64,000 nucleotides of DNA from Geosiphon pyriformis (GCA_016748015.1 JAAOMT010000302.1:275725-339724), one strand, 5' to 3'; counted from the stretch's first letter, positions 9,785-21,412 are shown. A program made the numbers and translations. The notes: generated by a model from the sequence alone, not told the origin.

Positions 9785-11165
9785 GAATATACAAAAATAT
9801 TAACAACTTCAACATTATATAAATACCCAATTGTTCAAGAAAAAATTATCTTAAAAAGAACAAAACAATATAAAACAACAATCAAAATATTTTATCAACC
9901 ATCAAAATATACTTTACTAAAAAAACAAAAGAAATTCAAATCAACCAACCAGAGTAATTACAGAACCAGAAAAAGAAACAATATTATTCAACATGTACTC
10001 AAATCTAACAGCAGGACATTTTCATAAAAAAACAACCATAGAAAGAACCAGGAAAAGATACTATTGGCCATTAATGTATTCAGACATCATTCAATATGTT
10101 CAAAATTGTGATGCTTGTCAGAGAAGAGGAGGAACAAGACCCAGTAAACCATTAAGACCAATCAAAGTGAGACAGCTATTTAATCGCATTGGAATTAACT
10201 TAGTCAGACTATTAATCATAACCAGCAGAGACAACAGATATATTGCAGTAGCCATGGACTATCTTACCAAATGGCCAGAAGCAAAAGCCATTCAAAGAAC
10301 AGATGCAAAATCTATTGTTGAATTTGTTTATTAAGATTTAATCTGTCAATATAGATGTTCAAAAGAACTATTATCAGATCAAGAAACTCACTTTGTAAAT
10401 AGAACATTAGCAGAACTAAGTCAAAAATTTGGAATCAAAAGACCATTATTATCACCATACCATTTACAAACATATGGGTTAGTTAAAAGATTCAACAGAA
10501 CACTGTGTGAAGCAATAGCCAAGATCAGCCAAGAAAACCAGGACAAATAAAATTTGTTTATACCATCAGTATTATTTGCTTACAGAACAATGAAGCAAGA
10601 CACTATATAAGCAACACTATTTGAATTAGTATATGGTAGAACAGCAACATTACCAGTTGAGATAGAAGTCAAAACTTATCTAACAGAACCAATAACAGAA
10701 GAAAATTTTCAAAGAACATTGTTGAAAAGAACATATAACTTAATGAAAACACTAGAAAACAAATGGCAAAAAACAGCTAATAACATCCAAAAGTCACAAG
10801 AAAAACAAAAAAAAAGACATGATAATTAACTACTAGATAAACCAGTTGAATTTAAGATTGAAGACAAAGTACTTTTACATCATACCAAAGCAGAAAAACA
10901 ATGAAATGAAAAATTTGACTCCAAATGAGACAAACCATTTCACATAAAAGAAATTCTAGGAAATGGAGCTTATAAATTAAGATAGAACAACAAAATCTTA
11001 GCCAAAGCAGCACATGGTGATTGACTGAAACCATATTATCATATAATATTATCATCCACCAGTAATATTCCACAATTAGGAGTACAGAGACTACTAGTTC
11101 AATCAGATAAGATTCCACAAGATCTGGAACCAATCATAGTTATTGAACCAAACATGTCAAGTTAA
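9785..11165 (+). pseudogene. element A integrase, broken
   Basis: Would insert cDNA into the genome. The zinc-binding N-terminus is AGHFHKK...CDACQRR (about 10010-10128). The catalytic core D-D-E reads GINLVR (first Asp changed to Asn), LLSDQETHF (second Asp kept) and YGLVKRFNRTL (Glu changed to Lys). The C-terminal FHIKEILGNGAYKLR resembles the GPY/F module; no chromodomain is visible. The best open piece is 9993-10334. Stops include TAA at 10333 and TAG at 10549. It ends TAA at 11163, before a separate ORF. Confidence 0.88.
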
Positions 11166-11189
11166 ACAACCAAAAGAGTATATAATAAC

Positions 11190-11794
11190 ATGGTATATGT
11201 AACAAAAGCAACAAAAAAAAATGTAAATACCAGATTATATTCACACCTTAACTTAACAATTGTTTCAGACTTTAAGTCAACAACAAGTAAACATAGAAAT
11301 TATTATCAACAACCAAACAATCTGTTATCAAAACACCAAACAAAAAGGGAAAAGTATATCATACCAACAACCACAGAAACAATTAATAAACTGGTTAGAT
11401 AAAATAGTAGAGAAAGTAAAAAACACTTTTGGAAAGATAAACATCATAGTTCTAACAGAAAAACTGGCAAAAAAAAATTAAAACAAATGGATAGACCAAT
11501 TTCTAATACCATACTACTACTATTAACTAGGATGAAAAGTAGATATTCAAAAGTTATATCTTAATAAATCCAAAAGAATCTTCAATTAAAAAATAGTTTG
11601 GAACATTGAAAACATTATTAGAAAAAAAACAAACTTGACATTACACATCAAAACCATTTATTGACTACACACTAAATTTCAAAACTATCCAGAAGTATTA
11701 TTACACTCTGACATGGAAACAATAACCATCAACCAATAGAAAAGAATAAACAACTCATAAATTGAAGAAATAAAGAATAGAGTGGAACAGATAC
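11190..11794 (+). pseudogene. element A post-integrase ORF, part 1
   Basis: Begins ATG at 11190 (MVYVTKATKKN), 25 bases after the integrase stop, and follows the 222-codon ORF best seen in E. A frameshift before 11260 moves it to the next frame (QQQVNIEIIINNQTICY), then come stops at Trp and Gln positions. An aromatic block FLIPYYYY and DIQKLYLNKSK follow, then TNLTLHIKTIY and PEVLLHSDMETITINQ. Element B is inserted at 11795; the last codons resume at 21614 and end TAA at 21673-21675. Function unknown: mostly basic and polar, with no signal peptide or membrane segment that I can see. Confidence 0.6.
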
Positions 11795-12761
11795 TGTTAC
11801 CAGAGGTTTTTGGTTTCTTTTCTTAAATGTTGTTGATGCCTGTTTGTTGTGAATTCACATTTTCTGGATGTGGTTGAACCTTCAGTAACTGAATTTACCT
11901 TTAAATTATCTCTTATAATTTGAACTGCTGGGCTTATAAGTGGAATGGCCAATTCCATGCCAGTTACTTGTGTAGTTACGTTGTAGTAAACATCAACTCT
12001 TTCCCAGGAATTGCTTGTCTGAAAGCTCACTAAAAATGTGTAGTTACTTTGCTGTAAAAGTCAATTCTTCTACAAGAATCTCGTCTGTAAGCTACCTAAA
12101 TAATGATAATAAGAAAAGAAAAGAAAAATAAAAGAAATGTAACAGAAATAGGATTTTTTTATCAAGAGAAACGTTTTTTATTCAGGCCTGGAGTCACTAA
12201 CAGTTTACTGAAATTGGTAGCTAATCAATTTCAAAACGTTAGTTGGGTTTTGGGAATTTTCAAGTGCAATAATTAAGGAAGTTGATTTTTAAATTATTTG
12301 ATTTTTTTTTTTATTTCATTTTTATGAGAACGATTCCAATTAATAAGTCTTTAGTAAGATATTTAAAAGTAAAGGATACATTTTCTTGAAGAGAGAAGCT
12401 CTTCTTTTATACAACTTGTTATAGTACTAGTCTATGAACTTGAACTATTTTCTTTACTATGGTTTTGACAAACTAAAGATACCTTTCGGTAAACTTACAA
12501 GTTATTTCTACAAACTATTGAATATTTCGGTGAATTTCTACAAATTTTGGCAAACTCTTAAATATTAAATAATTCAGGGTATTGTGTAATTTGATCATCC
12601 TAATTTCTATAGTACAAATTGGGTTATTAATTAATTAATAATATTTGATAATTTGATTAAATAATAAGTGATAATTTGAATGATAATATATGCTAATTTA
12701 ATGGTAGAAATTATAAGAGTAATATTATGTTAATTAATATCTCAAGTTTTGGTTGGTAACA
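11795..12761 (-). repeat. element B 3' LTR (967 bases)
   Basis: Reads TGTTACCAGAGG...TTGGTAACA on the + strand. It is 20 bases shorter than its partner at 20623-21609, because one 20-base U3 repeat unit present there at about 21353-21372 is absent here. A TATAAAAG box on the minus strand lies at 12404-12411. The first bases of internal sequence beyond it (12762-12775, minus-strand AAGGAAGAGGTTA) are the polypurine tract. Confidence 0.9.
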
Positions 12762-13449
12762 TAACCTCTTCCTTAAGACTGAGTTCCGTCAAAGTCCAAG
12801 TACTGTCTGCACATTCCAGATAGTAATTCAAAATTACTGAAGAAATTTGGTCTGAAAATTGTTGAAATTTCAGTTCTGTGAGTTTCCCAATGTATTGGAT
12901 CTTCAGTAGTTGTAAAATTGGGTTTTGTAGGACATTTTTACAGATATGAAATAGGTCATAAAGTCTAAGAGCTGCTCTAAGTTTGTAGTGACTGTTTGTC
13001 AGTCCAGCTGTTGTCTTAAATTCGTTGTAAAGTTGTTTCTGAATGGCTTCTTTTGTGAGGTTGGCTGTTGTGAGTTCTAGTTTTTGTTTATGCAGTGTTT
13101 TTCCAATGTAAAAATATCTATAGATTGGAGGGTATTCATTGTTTTCTTCATTAAGACACTGTCAAAGTTTTTGTTGAATTGTGGTATTTGGTGGAATGTC
13201 AATAGATAGGAGCAACAAATTTTCTCTCAAGGCAAGCTTCAAAAGTTCTAGTAGGTAAATTCCAGAATAACTTCTAGTATTCTTTTTATAAGGGTGATAA
13301 TTTTGTGATTTTGGGGATAAGGTTGTGGCTGTTTCTGTTTGAGTATAATTAATTTGTTTTTCTGTAATAGTAATAGATAATTTAGATATTGTTTTTAAAG
13401 CTAACATTAGTTTTTGGGATAATTGTTGAATGTTTTGTGGAATAGTCAT
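12742..13449 (-). pseudogene. element B post-integrase ORF, 236 codons with one stop
   Basis: ATG at 13449 runs in one frame to TGA at 12742-12744, inside the 3' LTR, interrupted only by TGA at about 13159-13161. The start MTIPQNIQQLSQKL is followed by SITITEKQINYTQTE, which parallels QQLF...ITINQQTIKYTNT of the E ORF. The middle IYRYFYIGKTLHKQKLEL parallels its aromatic block. The C-terminus KEEVMLPTKT is encoded across the polypurine tract and LTR edge. Weak but collinear similarity suggests that both subfamilies carry the same last gene. No domain recognised; envelope is unlikely because no membrane segment is visible. Confidence 0.6.
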
Positions 13450-13561
13450 TATAATAATTTTTAAGAAACTAAAAATTTTTCTAAGTGAAATTATTTTTGG
13501 GTGTGTGGATTTTTATGTTATTTTGTAGGATTGTTTCTGAATTTTTTTTATAGGAGAATAA

Positions 13562-14935
13562 CTATAATAATGAAGTGTTTAAGTTGGGAGGTTGTTTAAT
13601 GACAACTATTGATTTCAAATTTCGTGGAATATCTTCGGGGTTAATTAAAGGAGAATGTGTACCAATTTGTGGGATTAATGGTTCAGGATGTGTTCTGGAA
13701 TGATAATGTTTCAATTGATCTCTATGTGCAACTTTTGCTAATATTTTTCTATCAAGTCTTAACTTATATGATCTATTTCCTAAGATTTTATAAACAAAGA
13801 ATGGTCCATCCCATTTATGTTCAAATTTTCCACTCTATTGTTTTTCAGTCTTAGTTTGGTGTAAAAAAACTTTATTTCCAACTTTAAATTCGTTTATAAC
13901 TGGTGGCAGTTTGTTGTCATGTCTTTTTTTTTGTTGGGCTTGTAAATTTTCAATGTGGATGACTGCTATACATCTTTTTTCTTCTAAAATACTGAGAAGA
14001 GTATAAGTTCTTTGCTGAAGTGTTTCTTGTAAGTTTTCTTCTGTGATTGGTTGTACTGAATATGTTTCCACTATGAATTCAATTGGTAGTTTTGCTGTTT
14101 TTTTATAAGTAAGGTCAAATGGTGTGTGTTTCGTTGTATCTTGTTTTAGTGTTCTATATGCTAGTAACACTGATGGAATAAAGATATTCCATTCCTGTTC
14201 AAAATCTGTTAAGACTTTGGCTAGTGATTCACACAATGTTCTGTTGAAACATTCCACTAATCCATTTGTCTGTGGATGGTAGGGCGAAGATAAAGATCTT
14301 TTGACATTAAATCGTTCACAAATTTTTTGTATCAGGTTGTTCACAAAATGTGTTCTCTGATCGAATAAAAGTTCAATTGGGCATCCATGTCTACAAATAA
14401 TGTCTTCATAGATAAAATTTGCTACTGATTTTGCATCTGCTTATTGAATAGCTCTGGCTTTGAGCCATTTAGTAAGATAATCTATTGCTACTGCTATGTA
14501 TCGGTTTCCTTGCATGGTGATAAGTAGCAGTCTGACTAAATCGATACCAACTTGGTCAAAAGGTTGTCTAACTTTGATTGAATTTAAAGGTTCAGTAAGG
14601 CATGTTCCTCCTCTTTTTTGACAACTATCACAAGATTCAACATATTGATGTATGTCTCTTTTTATTCGGGCCAAAAATAGTATTCTAGTGTTCTTTAGGT
14701 GGTGCTGTCTTTTTCAAAATGTGCTGATAAAGGATCTGAGTGCATGTTGTATAATATAGTCTCTTTTTTGTGTTTTTGTATTAATCTGAGTGATTTGTCT
14801 GGGTTTTTGAAATTTCGATGATAAATAATATTGTTGTAATCGATGGTTTTCATTTGAAGACCAATCTGTTGGGATTGTTAATGTCTTTAAATATTGTTTG
14901 AGATTGTTGTAGTCTTTTGAATTCATTGTTTGTTG
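13562..14935 (-). pseudogene. element B integrase, nearly intact active site
   Basis: In minus-strand order: an N-terminal helical part (14714-14926), a zinc-binding end CDSCQKRGG near 14605-14630, then GIDLVR (first Asp), LLFDQRTHF (second Asp) and NGLVECFNRTL (Glu), so all three catalytic acids remain. GKFEHKWDGPF and YKILGNRSYKLRL form the GPY/F-like C-terminus. The largest open piece is 13835-14344 (169 codons). Known breaks include a TAG-type stop after KTEKQ (Trp position), a TAA near 14442 and a frameshift near 14690. The stop ending the gene is TAG at 13562-13564. Confidence 0.9.
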
Positions 14936-14984
14936 GTTGTTAGGTTTGAGTGTTGATTTGTGTTTTCTAATCTTGTCTCATTTT

Positions 14985-16380
14985 GGAGAGACAGTCAACA
15001 TTGGTGTGGAGTTTTCCTGGTTTGTGATGTACTATATATCGGTAGTTTGCTAAAAATCCTGTCTATCTGGTTTGTTTTGTATTCAACTTCGTGTTTTTGT
15101 TTTGTAACCATTTGAGTTCAATATTATCAGTAATAATATCGAATTCCTTAGGTTTGAGATAAAGGTTAAAGTGGTGTAAGATCCATATTACTGCTGCAGT
15201 TTCTAATTCCATTGCTGGATAGTTTTTCTTGGCTGGTTTTAGTGTTCTACTGGCATAAGCGATTACTCGTTCATTGCTGCTGTCGTCTAATTGTGATAAG
15301 ATGGCACCAAAGACAGTGTATGAGGCATCTGTGGCTAATTGAAATTGGTTACTGAAGTCTGAGTAGGCAAGAATTGGAGCTGTGATAAGCTTTTCTTTGA
15401 GTTTTTTGAATGCATTTTGGTGTTCTTCTGTCTACTTGTATTCTGCATTTTTGGTATTGAGTTGGTTAAGAGGTTTTGTGATCTCTGAAAATTCTTTAAT
15501 GAATTTTTGATAATAGGAAGTTAATCCAACAAATCCTCTTAATTCTGTGGTATTCCATGGAACTTTGAAATTTTTAACAGCACTGATTTTTCCTGGATCT
15601 GGTTTAATTCCTTCTTCACTAACAATGTGACCAAGAAAAGCCAAACTTGTTTTTCTAAAATGGCATTTCTTGATGTTTAATTTTAATTCTGTTTTGCGTA
15701 ATCATTGAAAAACTTCTCGCAAGTGAATTAGATGAAGTTAAAAAAATGATGAATAAACATCAGTGTCATCAAGATAGACAACTACTGATTTCCAAAAAAG
15801 TCCAGCATATACAACATCCATGAGTCTCTGGAATGTTGCTGGGGCATTACACAATCCAAAGAGCATTACATTAAATTCGTAGTTCCCTCCTTGCATGGTA
15901 AATGCTGTTTTGGGATGGTTTTTGAGATCTATGGCAACTTGCCAGTATCCACTTTCTAAATCCAATGTTAAAAAGTATTTGGATTTTCCAAAAGCATCTA
16001 ACATATCATCAATTCGAGGAAAAGGGTAGATATCTCTAATGGTGATATTGTTTAATTATCTATAGTCAACACAAAATCAAATTTTTCTATTTTTCTTTTT
16101 AACGAGTACTATTGATAAAGCCTATGGGCTCATTGATGGTTGGATAAGCCCATTGTTGAGCATCTTTTGGACTTCTTCTCTAATAAATTAATGGCTTTCT
16201 GGGGCAACTCAGTATGCTTGTTGTCATCTAGGTTTGGCATCTTCTGTATAGATTTGATGTAGAACCAAATCAGTTTTTCCTAAATCATTGTTGTTTTCAG
16301 CAAATATGTCTGCATGTTCTACAATTAACTTCTTGAGCTGATTCTGTTGTTGGGGCTCTAGTTGTCCCATGTTAATTCAG
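14985..16380 (-). pseudogene. element B reverse transcriptase and RNase H, broken
   Basis: RT landmarks read in order on the minus strand: MLNNGLIQPSMSP, FCVDYR, LDLESGYWQVA, KTAFTMQGG, VMLFGLCNAPATFQRLMD, then an intact YLDD at 15765-15776. AFLGHIVSEEGIKPDPGKI and LRGFVGLTSYYQKFI (15432-15644) follow. RNase H has QLATDASYTVFGAIL and AYASRTLKPAKKNYPAMELE, with catalytic acids present. Stops sit at former Trp, Arg and Gln codons (TGA and TAA), for example just before ALSIVLV. It is the best RT copy in the window for residue-level comparison. Confidence 0.9.
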
Positions 16381-16577
16381 GATAACTTTTCAATAACAAT
16401 ATGGTAGTTTTCAGAACTGGGTTTTGAATTAAATTTTGGAAGAGAATGTCCAATAATTTCTGAAAAATTTAAAACTGTTTAGGGTAATTCTTGTTGAAAA
16501 ATTTTGCTATGAATAATTCCGATTTCCAAATTATTTAGTAAAATGATGGGGTGATGATTGGGGTTGTAAAAAGTAAC

Positions 16578-17315
16578 TCAGACTTTCTTCATTCTTTTTG
16601 GAATATAAATGTTTGGGATTAAAATGCCATGTTTCATGCAAATTTGTTCATTGGCTTCAAAAATTTGTTGAGTAGTGGTGGGTTTTCCACAGGTATAAAT
16701 TTCGTGATGTTCTTCAAAGGGTGAAATGGTTATTGGTTGTGGAAGTCTAAGAATCTGGTAAGATTCATTCTGTGTATTGAGGGCTATATTAACTGGAACC
16801 ATGAATTGTCCAGTTGAACCAAAATCTTGGATTCCTCTCTTGCTTTTCCCTAATTGTTTTCTTTGATTAACTAATTGCAAACCTGAAATGTTGATTAAGG
16901 GTAAATAAATAGCTTGGGCAATCTTTTTAGCATGTTCAATCTTGAATGATTTGTCAGTTTCATTTTGAAGCATTACTGTAATATCTCCAGTGTATCCAGC
17001 ATCAATAATTCCTCCTCTTATGTTGATTTTTTTGCTTGCTAGGAAGGATCGGGAGGTGATTTGTATCATTATTCCTGGTGGGATTTCAAGGGCAATTTTT
17101 AGATTAATTCTCATAAGGGATTTTGGTTGAAGAATGAGGGTATCTTTTTCTGGATATCTTAGATCATATCCAGCATCAATTTCGTGGGCTTTCTCAGACT
17201 TGATTCCTTGTCCTTTATTGTTGAAGTATTTGAGTGTTATGGCAGGTTGGTTTTTGGCAAGATAAATAAGAATTACTGGAACTTCTTTATCCTGTATTCC
17301 AAATTCGATTTTGTG
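16578..17315 (-). CDS. element B dUTPase plus linker, 245 open codons
   Basis: All five dUTPase motifs are readable, counting residues from 17315: DAGYDL (48-52, motif 1), TSRSFLA (88-93, motif 2), RGGIIDAGYTGDI (100-112, motif 3, with catalytic Asp and Tyr), AKKIAQAI (129-136, motif 4) and IQDFGSTGQ (162-170, Gly/Phe motif 5). It is the most complete dUTPase here and could be a functional fold. The frame continues in from the ZnF2 exon-like stretch upstream, separated only by TAG at 17316-17318. After motif 5 a linker (VPVNIALNTQNESYQ...) leads to the RT. Whether it is translated is unknown. Confidence 0.88.
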   Translation of the reverse strand, partial: HKIEFGIQDKEVPVILIYLAKNQPAITLKYFNNKGQGIKSEKAHEIDAGYDLRYPEKDTLILQPKSLMRINLKIALEIPPGIMIQITSRSFLASKKINIRGGIIDAGYTGDITVMLQNETDKSFKIEHAKKIAQAIYLPLINISGLQLVNQRKQLGKSKRGIQDFGSTGQFMVPVNIALNTQNESYQILRLPQPITISPFEEHHEIYTCGKPTTTQQIFEANEQICMKHGILIPNIYIPKRMKKV

Positions 17316-17954
17316 CTAGTCATCTTTAATTGGTAGTGAGATGCTAAGAGCATAGTATTCAGGACACCACTGTTCATCACAAGGCATAATGCATTCTTCA
17401 CATAGTCTAATGTTCATTTGCTCTAATTGTTGAATTTGAGCTTCTTGGGTTGAGTAAGTGTGACTTGCAATTTGGTGGTAGACTTCTACTTTATCTTCGT
17501 AATCAAATCCAGCTAATTTCATAGTGTATTCAATGTATTCTGCTTCCTTTATTTGATGGACATCTTCTTTGGTAGCTCTATTAACTAATGCCATTGCTAG
17601 GTTGAAAATTATCTCAGCATCATAGGGGTAGTGATAAAGTTTGTTGAGAGCACTGTTGTATGCTGCATCAAAAGGTGTTTCTCTTTTGACTTTTTCTGAA
17701 ATTGATAAAGCATATTGGCAAGTTTGATCGCTGACTTCTTCTCTCATTGCTACATCAATCTAATTGCATTCTTCTGATAGCATATCTCCACAAGTCAAAC
17801 AAGGAATGTTGTCCCATTTTGCACTTTTTTTTGTTAGATGGCCCCATCGTTCTCTGTGGCAAGCCTTGCAGTAATAACAAGTATGATTTTCATATTCTTC
17901 TTTAGGTAAAATGCAGGCTCCCATTGATGAAAGTTTTTTGTTACAATCTCTGCA
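17316..17954 (-). pseudogene. element B Cys-rich region: ZnF1, helical spacer, ZnF2
   Basis: ZnF1 (17718-17954): KCRDCNKKLSSMGAC, then TCYYCKACHRER, KWDNIPCLTC and DQTCQYALSI. The spacer is 17316-17747: PFDAAYNSALNKLYHYPYDA, then FNLAMALVNRA, long and helical. ZnF2 (17355-17402) keeps C-x2-C-x3-C-x4-C with the fifth Cys now Tyr. Compared with A, the positions of KK-L, MG-x-C, the C-x2-C pairs, KWDN, and the final C-QY are shared. The N-terminal half is shifted against the protease frame. Stops: a Trp codon now TAA/TAG near 17758, and TAG at 17316. Confidence 0.7.
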
Positions 17955-17989
17955 TTTAAGTGGAATGTAAGGTGATTGTTTTCATGGTT

Positions 17990-18720
17990 TTGGTATAGAA
18001 TATCTAACTTTCTTCCATCCTCTTGATTCTTCAAAGATTTCTTGTTCTTTTCCTCAGCCCAATTGAATGTTAATCCAAGAGCCATGTAGGTTTCAGTGAG
18101 TGGCATTTTTTTCTCTTCTTCAAATTTAAGTATTGGGGCTTTTTCTGATTGTTTGTTGAAAGTTCCACACATAGCAGATACTATGGTGTGTTGTTCTTGA
18201 TATGAGATTTTTAATTCCTGAGTTTTCCAATCTAAATTTGCATTAGCCTTAAGAAGCCAATCATTTCCAACAAGAGCTTGGTATTGAAATGCATCCATGA
18301 CTAGAACTTTAATTGAAATAGTGATTCCATTAATAGTGAATAGAAAATTATCAATTTTTCCTACTGGTGTCTTTTTCATATCATCTGCCATAATAATGAC
18401 AGTTTGAGCTGGTCTGTCAACAGTTTGTTGAAGCTGTTGCATTAATTAGTAGGTAATAATACTTCCAGCAGATCCACTGTTTAATATTAAGTAAATTGGT
18501 TTTCCATTTATGTTAGCTTCAGTATACATTGCTGTAATAGCTTTTTGTTTGTTAACTGCTACATTGCTGAGTAGAGATGGTGATTCATTGGCTTCAAATT
18601 CGAATGGAAAGATGTCTGAAAGATTGACATTTCAGGCAATTCTGGTTGGTGGGATAGTATTGTTGGAAGGATTTTGTTTTGGTGCTGCAGCTTCACTTTT
18701 AAAAAGTGCAGTTTGCTGAA
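17990..18720 (-). pseudogene. element B aspartic protease, active-site Asp lost
   Basis: LILNSGSAGSIIT near 18450-18490 is the active-site block with Asp changed to Asn (AAC for GAC). It is followed by a stop where subfamily I has x-QLMDQL. The open frame 17834-18442 carries VLVMDAFQYQALVGNDWLLK, the second conserved protease block, and NLDWKTQELKIS. This copy could not cut a polyprotein as it stands. The Asp/Asn difference is a single G-to-A change, so it reads as decay. Confidence 0.8.
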
Positions 18721-18779
18721 AATTTGATTCTTCTGGTATTGTAAGATAACTGGGTTGAGTGTGATAGTGTGTGGGCCTA

Positions 18780-20576
18780 TTTTGATTCGAATTTTGAGTG
18801 GTTAGTTGGTTGTTGAAATTAAATCTGTTGTTGTTTGTTGAAAAATGGTTTTGTGGTATAAATTGATTATGTTAAATCAATTTTTTGGCTGGCACTTGAT
18901 ATTGTGATGTGGATGGTTGTTGATACTGTTGTTGGATTGGTTGTGGAGCAGGTTAATAATAGTGGTTTGGATATTGTGGCCTTGATAGATATTGAGCTGG
19001 TGGTGGTGGATAATATAATTATTGTGGTTGGGAATAATGTTGATTATTCCTCTGTTGTTGGTCTTGTTGCAATTTTCTACAATCGCGTTTTCAGTGTTCT
19101 GGAATTCCACAATAATGACAATTTTGGATTTGGTTGTTGGATGGTGGTCCAAAGTTGTTTTGATTGCGTCGTTGTGGAAGTTGGTATCTTTGTGGTTGTT
19201 GTAATTGCTATGACTGCTGTTGTTGCTGTTGGTTGGTAAAGTAGTTTTCAACTTTCTTGGTTAATTGGTTAATCTTTTCTTCAGCTGCTAAGCTGGTTTC
19301 TTTAATAGTCAGGTTAACAAGTTTGGTATGGTTGGCTTCTTCCATGGCCATTTCATAGTTTTTTGTTTGTTGAATAGCAGTGGCTAAATCTTCTGATGCA
19401 TGTGGGCAAACTTTCTTGATAAGTTTGTCTTTTAGTCCAGCAATAAATTGATCCAAGATTTGTGCATTGAAGTAGTATTTATTTGTTTTCAATTGGCGAA
19501 TCCTTTTAAGCAGTTTGTTGAATTTTTCAAGATAGGTCATAACTGATTCATTTGGTTCTTGCTTAATATTTCAGAACCAATTTCAAAGGGTAATAGAAGT
19601 GTTATTGTCAGTGAACTGTTCTAGGAAAGCAGTTTTGAATGCTTCCCAGTTTTCTGGTGGGGCTTCCAAGTTTTCAAACCATTTGTTAGCCATTCTTTGT
19701 AAGAAATATGGGATTGCTTTTAATATTCTGGCAGCATTCCAACCATTTGCATTTCCTGCTTTTGAAACTTTGTCAAGCTATTTTTGAGGACTGGTTTCGC
19801 TGTCTTCTCTTGTGAACTTAGGAATTTTTGCAATATATGTGAAAGCCATTTCTTTTTTGTTTTCAACATCTTCTGTTTCTAATTCTGCTTCAGTTTCTTC
19901 ACTTTTCAAGCTTTCTGAATGATTACTTTCATTTTCCTGTAGGTAATCAAGAAGATTGGTGCTAGTTGATACTGGTTCCTGCTGTTGAATAGGCCTTTTT
20001 TGTGAGGTGAAATCTTCTGGTCTTGAAAATCAAATAAAAGGTGAATTTGGTGTTTGTAGTTGAGCAAGTGAAATTGGAAATGGTGTAATAGAAAGTGGTA
20101 ATTTGACACTGGTTCCTTGTTCAGGTGTTTACAAGTGTTTGGCAGTTGTTTTTGTCAGTATTGGAGTGTTTGGAGTGGTTTTTGAGTGTTGTTTCACTTT
20201 TTGTTTGCCTTTGTTGCTTGTTGCTTGTTTCTGTTTCTGATTCAAAATCAAAAGAGTATTTGAACTGCACTGAATATTTTTCTTTGCAATACTTGATAAT
20301 GTTATAATTAAGTTCTTGGAAGTAGGTGACAAGTGTTTCACTGTTAAGGTCTTCAGTTCCTAATTGTGAATAGTGCACTAAATTATTGTAGAGGTTGCTT
20401 CTAACTTCTAAAATGTTGTAATTTCCAAGAAAATAATTGTTGAAACAGTTTTCAATATATAGGTAAAGTGTTCTCTTGACAATTTCAATTCCGTCTGGAA
20501 TGTTGAATCTTTGTTTGCAATGGGTGTAAATTGACTGGTAATACTCTAAAGTTGCTGTGTTTGGTATGGTCGCCAC
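18780..20576 (-). pseudogene. gag: element B gag, broken
   Basis: The expected start is GTG at 20576 (C has ATG at the same place). An N-terminal helical domain of about 150 residues is open to 20121 (LEYYQSIYTHCKQRF...). The capsid core at about 19210-19850 includes IPYFLQRMAN, FLEQFTDNN, MTYLEKFNKLL and QILDQFIAGLKDKLIKK, then a poly-Gln run. The CCHC knuckle C-HY-C-GIPE-H-(stop)-KRD-C is at 19079-19120; the stop is TGA where Trp is expected, and C has TAG at the same codon. A Gln/Tyr/Pro-rich tail leads to the protease. Several frames are needed to read it through. Confidence 0.85.
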
Positions 20577-21231
20577 TTTGAATTTTGTTGTTGCTGTGTT
20601 ATTTCTGTGGGAGAGCACCAAATGTTATCAGAGGTTTTTGGTCTCTTTTTTTAAATGTTGTTGATGCCTGTTTGTTGTGAATTCACGTTTTCTGAATGTG
20701 GTTGAACCTTCAGTAACTGAATTTATCTTCAAATTATCTTCTATAATTTGAACTGCTGGGCTTATAAGTGGAATGGCCAATTCCATGCCAGTTACTTGTG
20801 TAGTTATGTTGTAGTAAACATCAATTCTTTCCCAGAAATTGCTCATCTGGAAGTTCACTAAAAATGTGTAGTTACTTTGCTGTGAAAGTCAACTCTTCTA
20901 CAAGAATTTCATCTGTAGGCTACCCAAATAATGATAATAAGAAAAGAAAAGAAAAATAAAAAAAATGTAACAGAAATAGGATTTTTTTATCAAAGAAAAC
21001 GTTTTCTATCCAGGCCTGGAATTACTAACAGTTTACTGAAATTGGTAGCTAATCAATTTCAAAATGTTAGTTGGGTTTTGGGAATTTTTAAGTACAATAA
21101 TTAAGAAAGTTGACTTTTAAATTATTTAATTTTTTTTATTATTTCGTTTTTGTGAGAACAATTCCAATTAATAAGTCTTTAGTAAGATATTTAAAAGTAA
21201 GAGATACATTTTCTCGAAGTGAGAAGCTCTT

Positions 21232-21239
21232 CTTTTATA
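21232..21239 (-). promoter_or_regulatory. TATA box of element B 5' LTR
   Basis: Minus-strand TATAAAAG after GTTG, followed by AAGAGCTTCTC. It lies about 370 bases into the LTR from its upstream end. The same TATAAAAG/A is at the same place in the LTRs near 12404, 23316, 32213 and 47665, so it is the likely core promoter of subfamily II. Confidence 0.55.
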
Positions 21240-21311
21240 CAACTTGTTGTAGTACTAATCTATGAACTTGAACTATTTTCTTTACTATGGTTTTGATGAA
21301 CTAAAGATACC

Positions 21312-21412
21312 TTTTGGCAAACTTACAAGTTATTTCTACAAACTATTGAATATTTTGGTAAACTATTAATTATTTCGGCGAATTTCTACAAATTTTGGCG
21401 AACTCTTAAATA
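21312..21412 (-). repeat. five tandem 20-base units in subfamily II U3
   Basis: Successive 20- or 21-base units resemble TTTTGGTAAACTATTAATTA on the + strand (for example 21353-21372 and 21393-21412). The 3' LTR of B has one unit fewer, which accounts exactly for the 987 versus 967 length difference. Degenerate units also occur in C and F. They sit just upstream of the TATA box and may be regulatory repeats. Confidence 0.6.

Noticed and set aside
7215-10334. Reassigned genetic code (TAA/TAG as Gln, TGA as Trp), because so many stops fall at Gln and Trp codons
   Set aside because: All three stops are involved, Arg codons are hit too (CGA to TGA near 41640), frameshifts and catalytic losses accompany them, and different copies have the stop at different places. 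Decay by C-to-T/G-to-A explains it.
10852-11165. Chromodomain at the integrase C-terminus
   Set aside because: After the GPY/F-like part only a short polar tail is present. No chromodomain aromatic cage pattern is visible in A, B or E.
18877-19251. Asn/His-rich minus frame and Val/Ile-rich + frame over 18877-19251 as separate genes
   Set aside because: Both are out-of-frame readings of B's nucleocapsid and Gln-rich tail, whose true frame carries the CCHC knuckle at 19079-19120.
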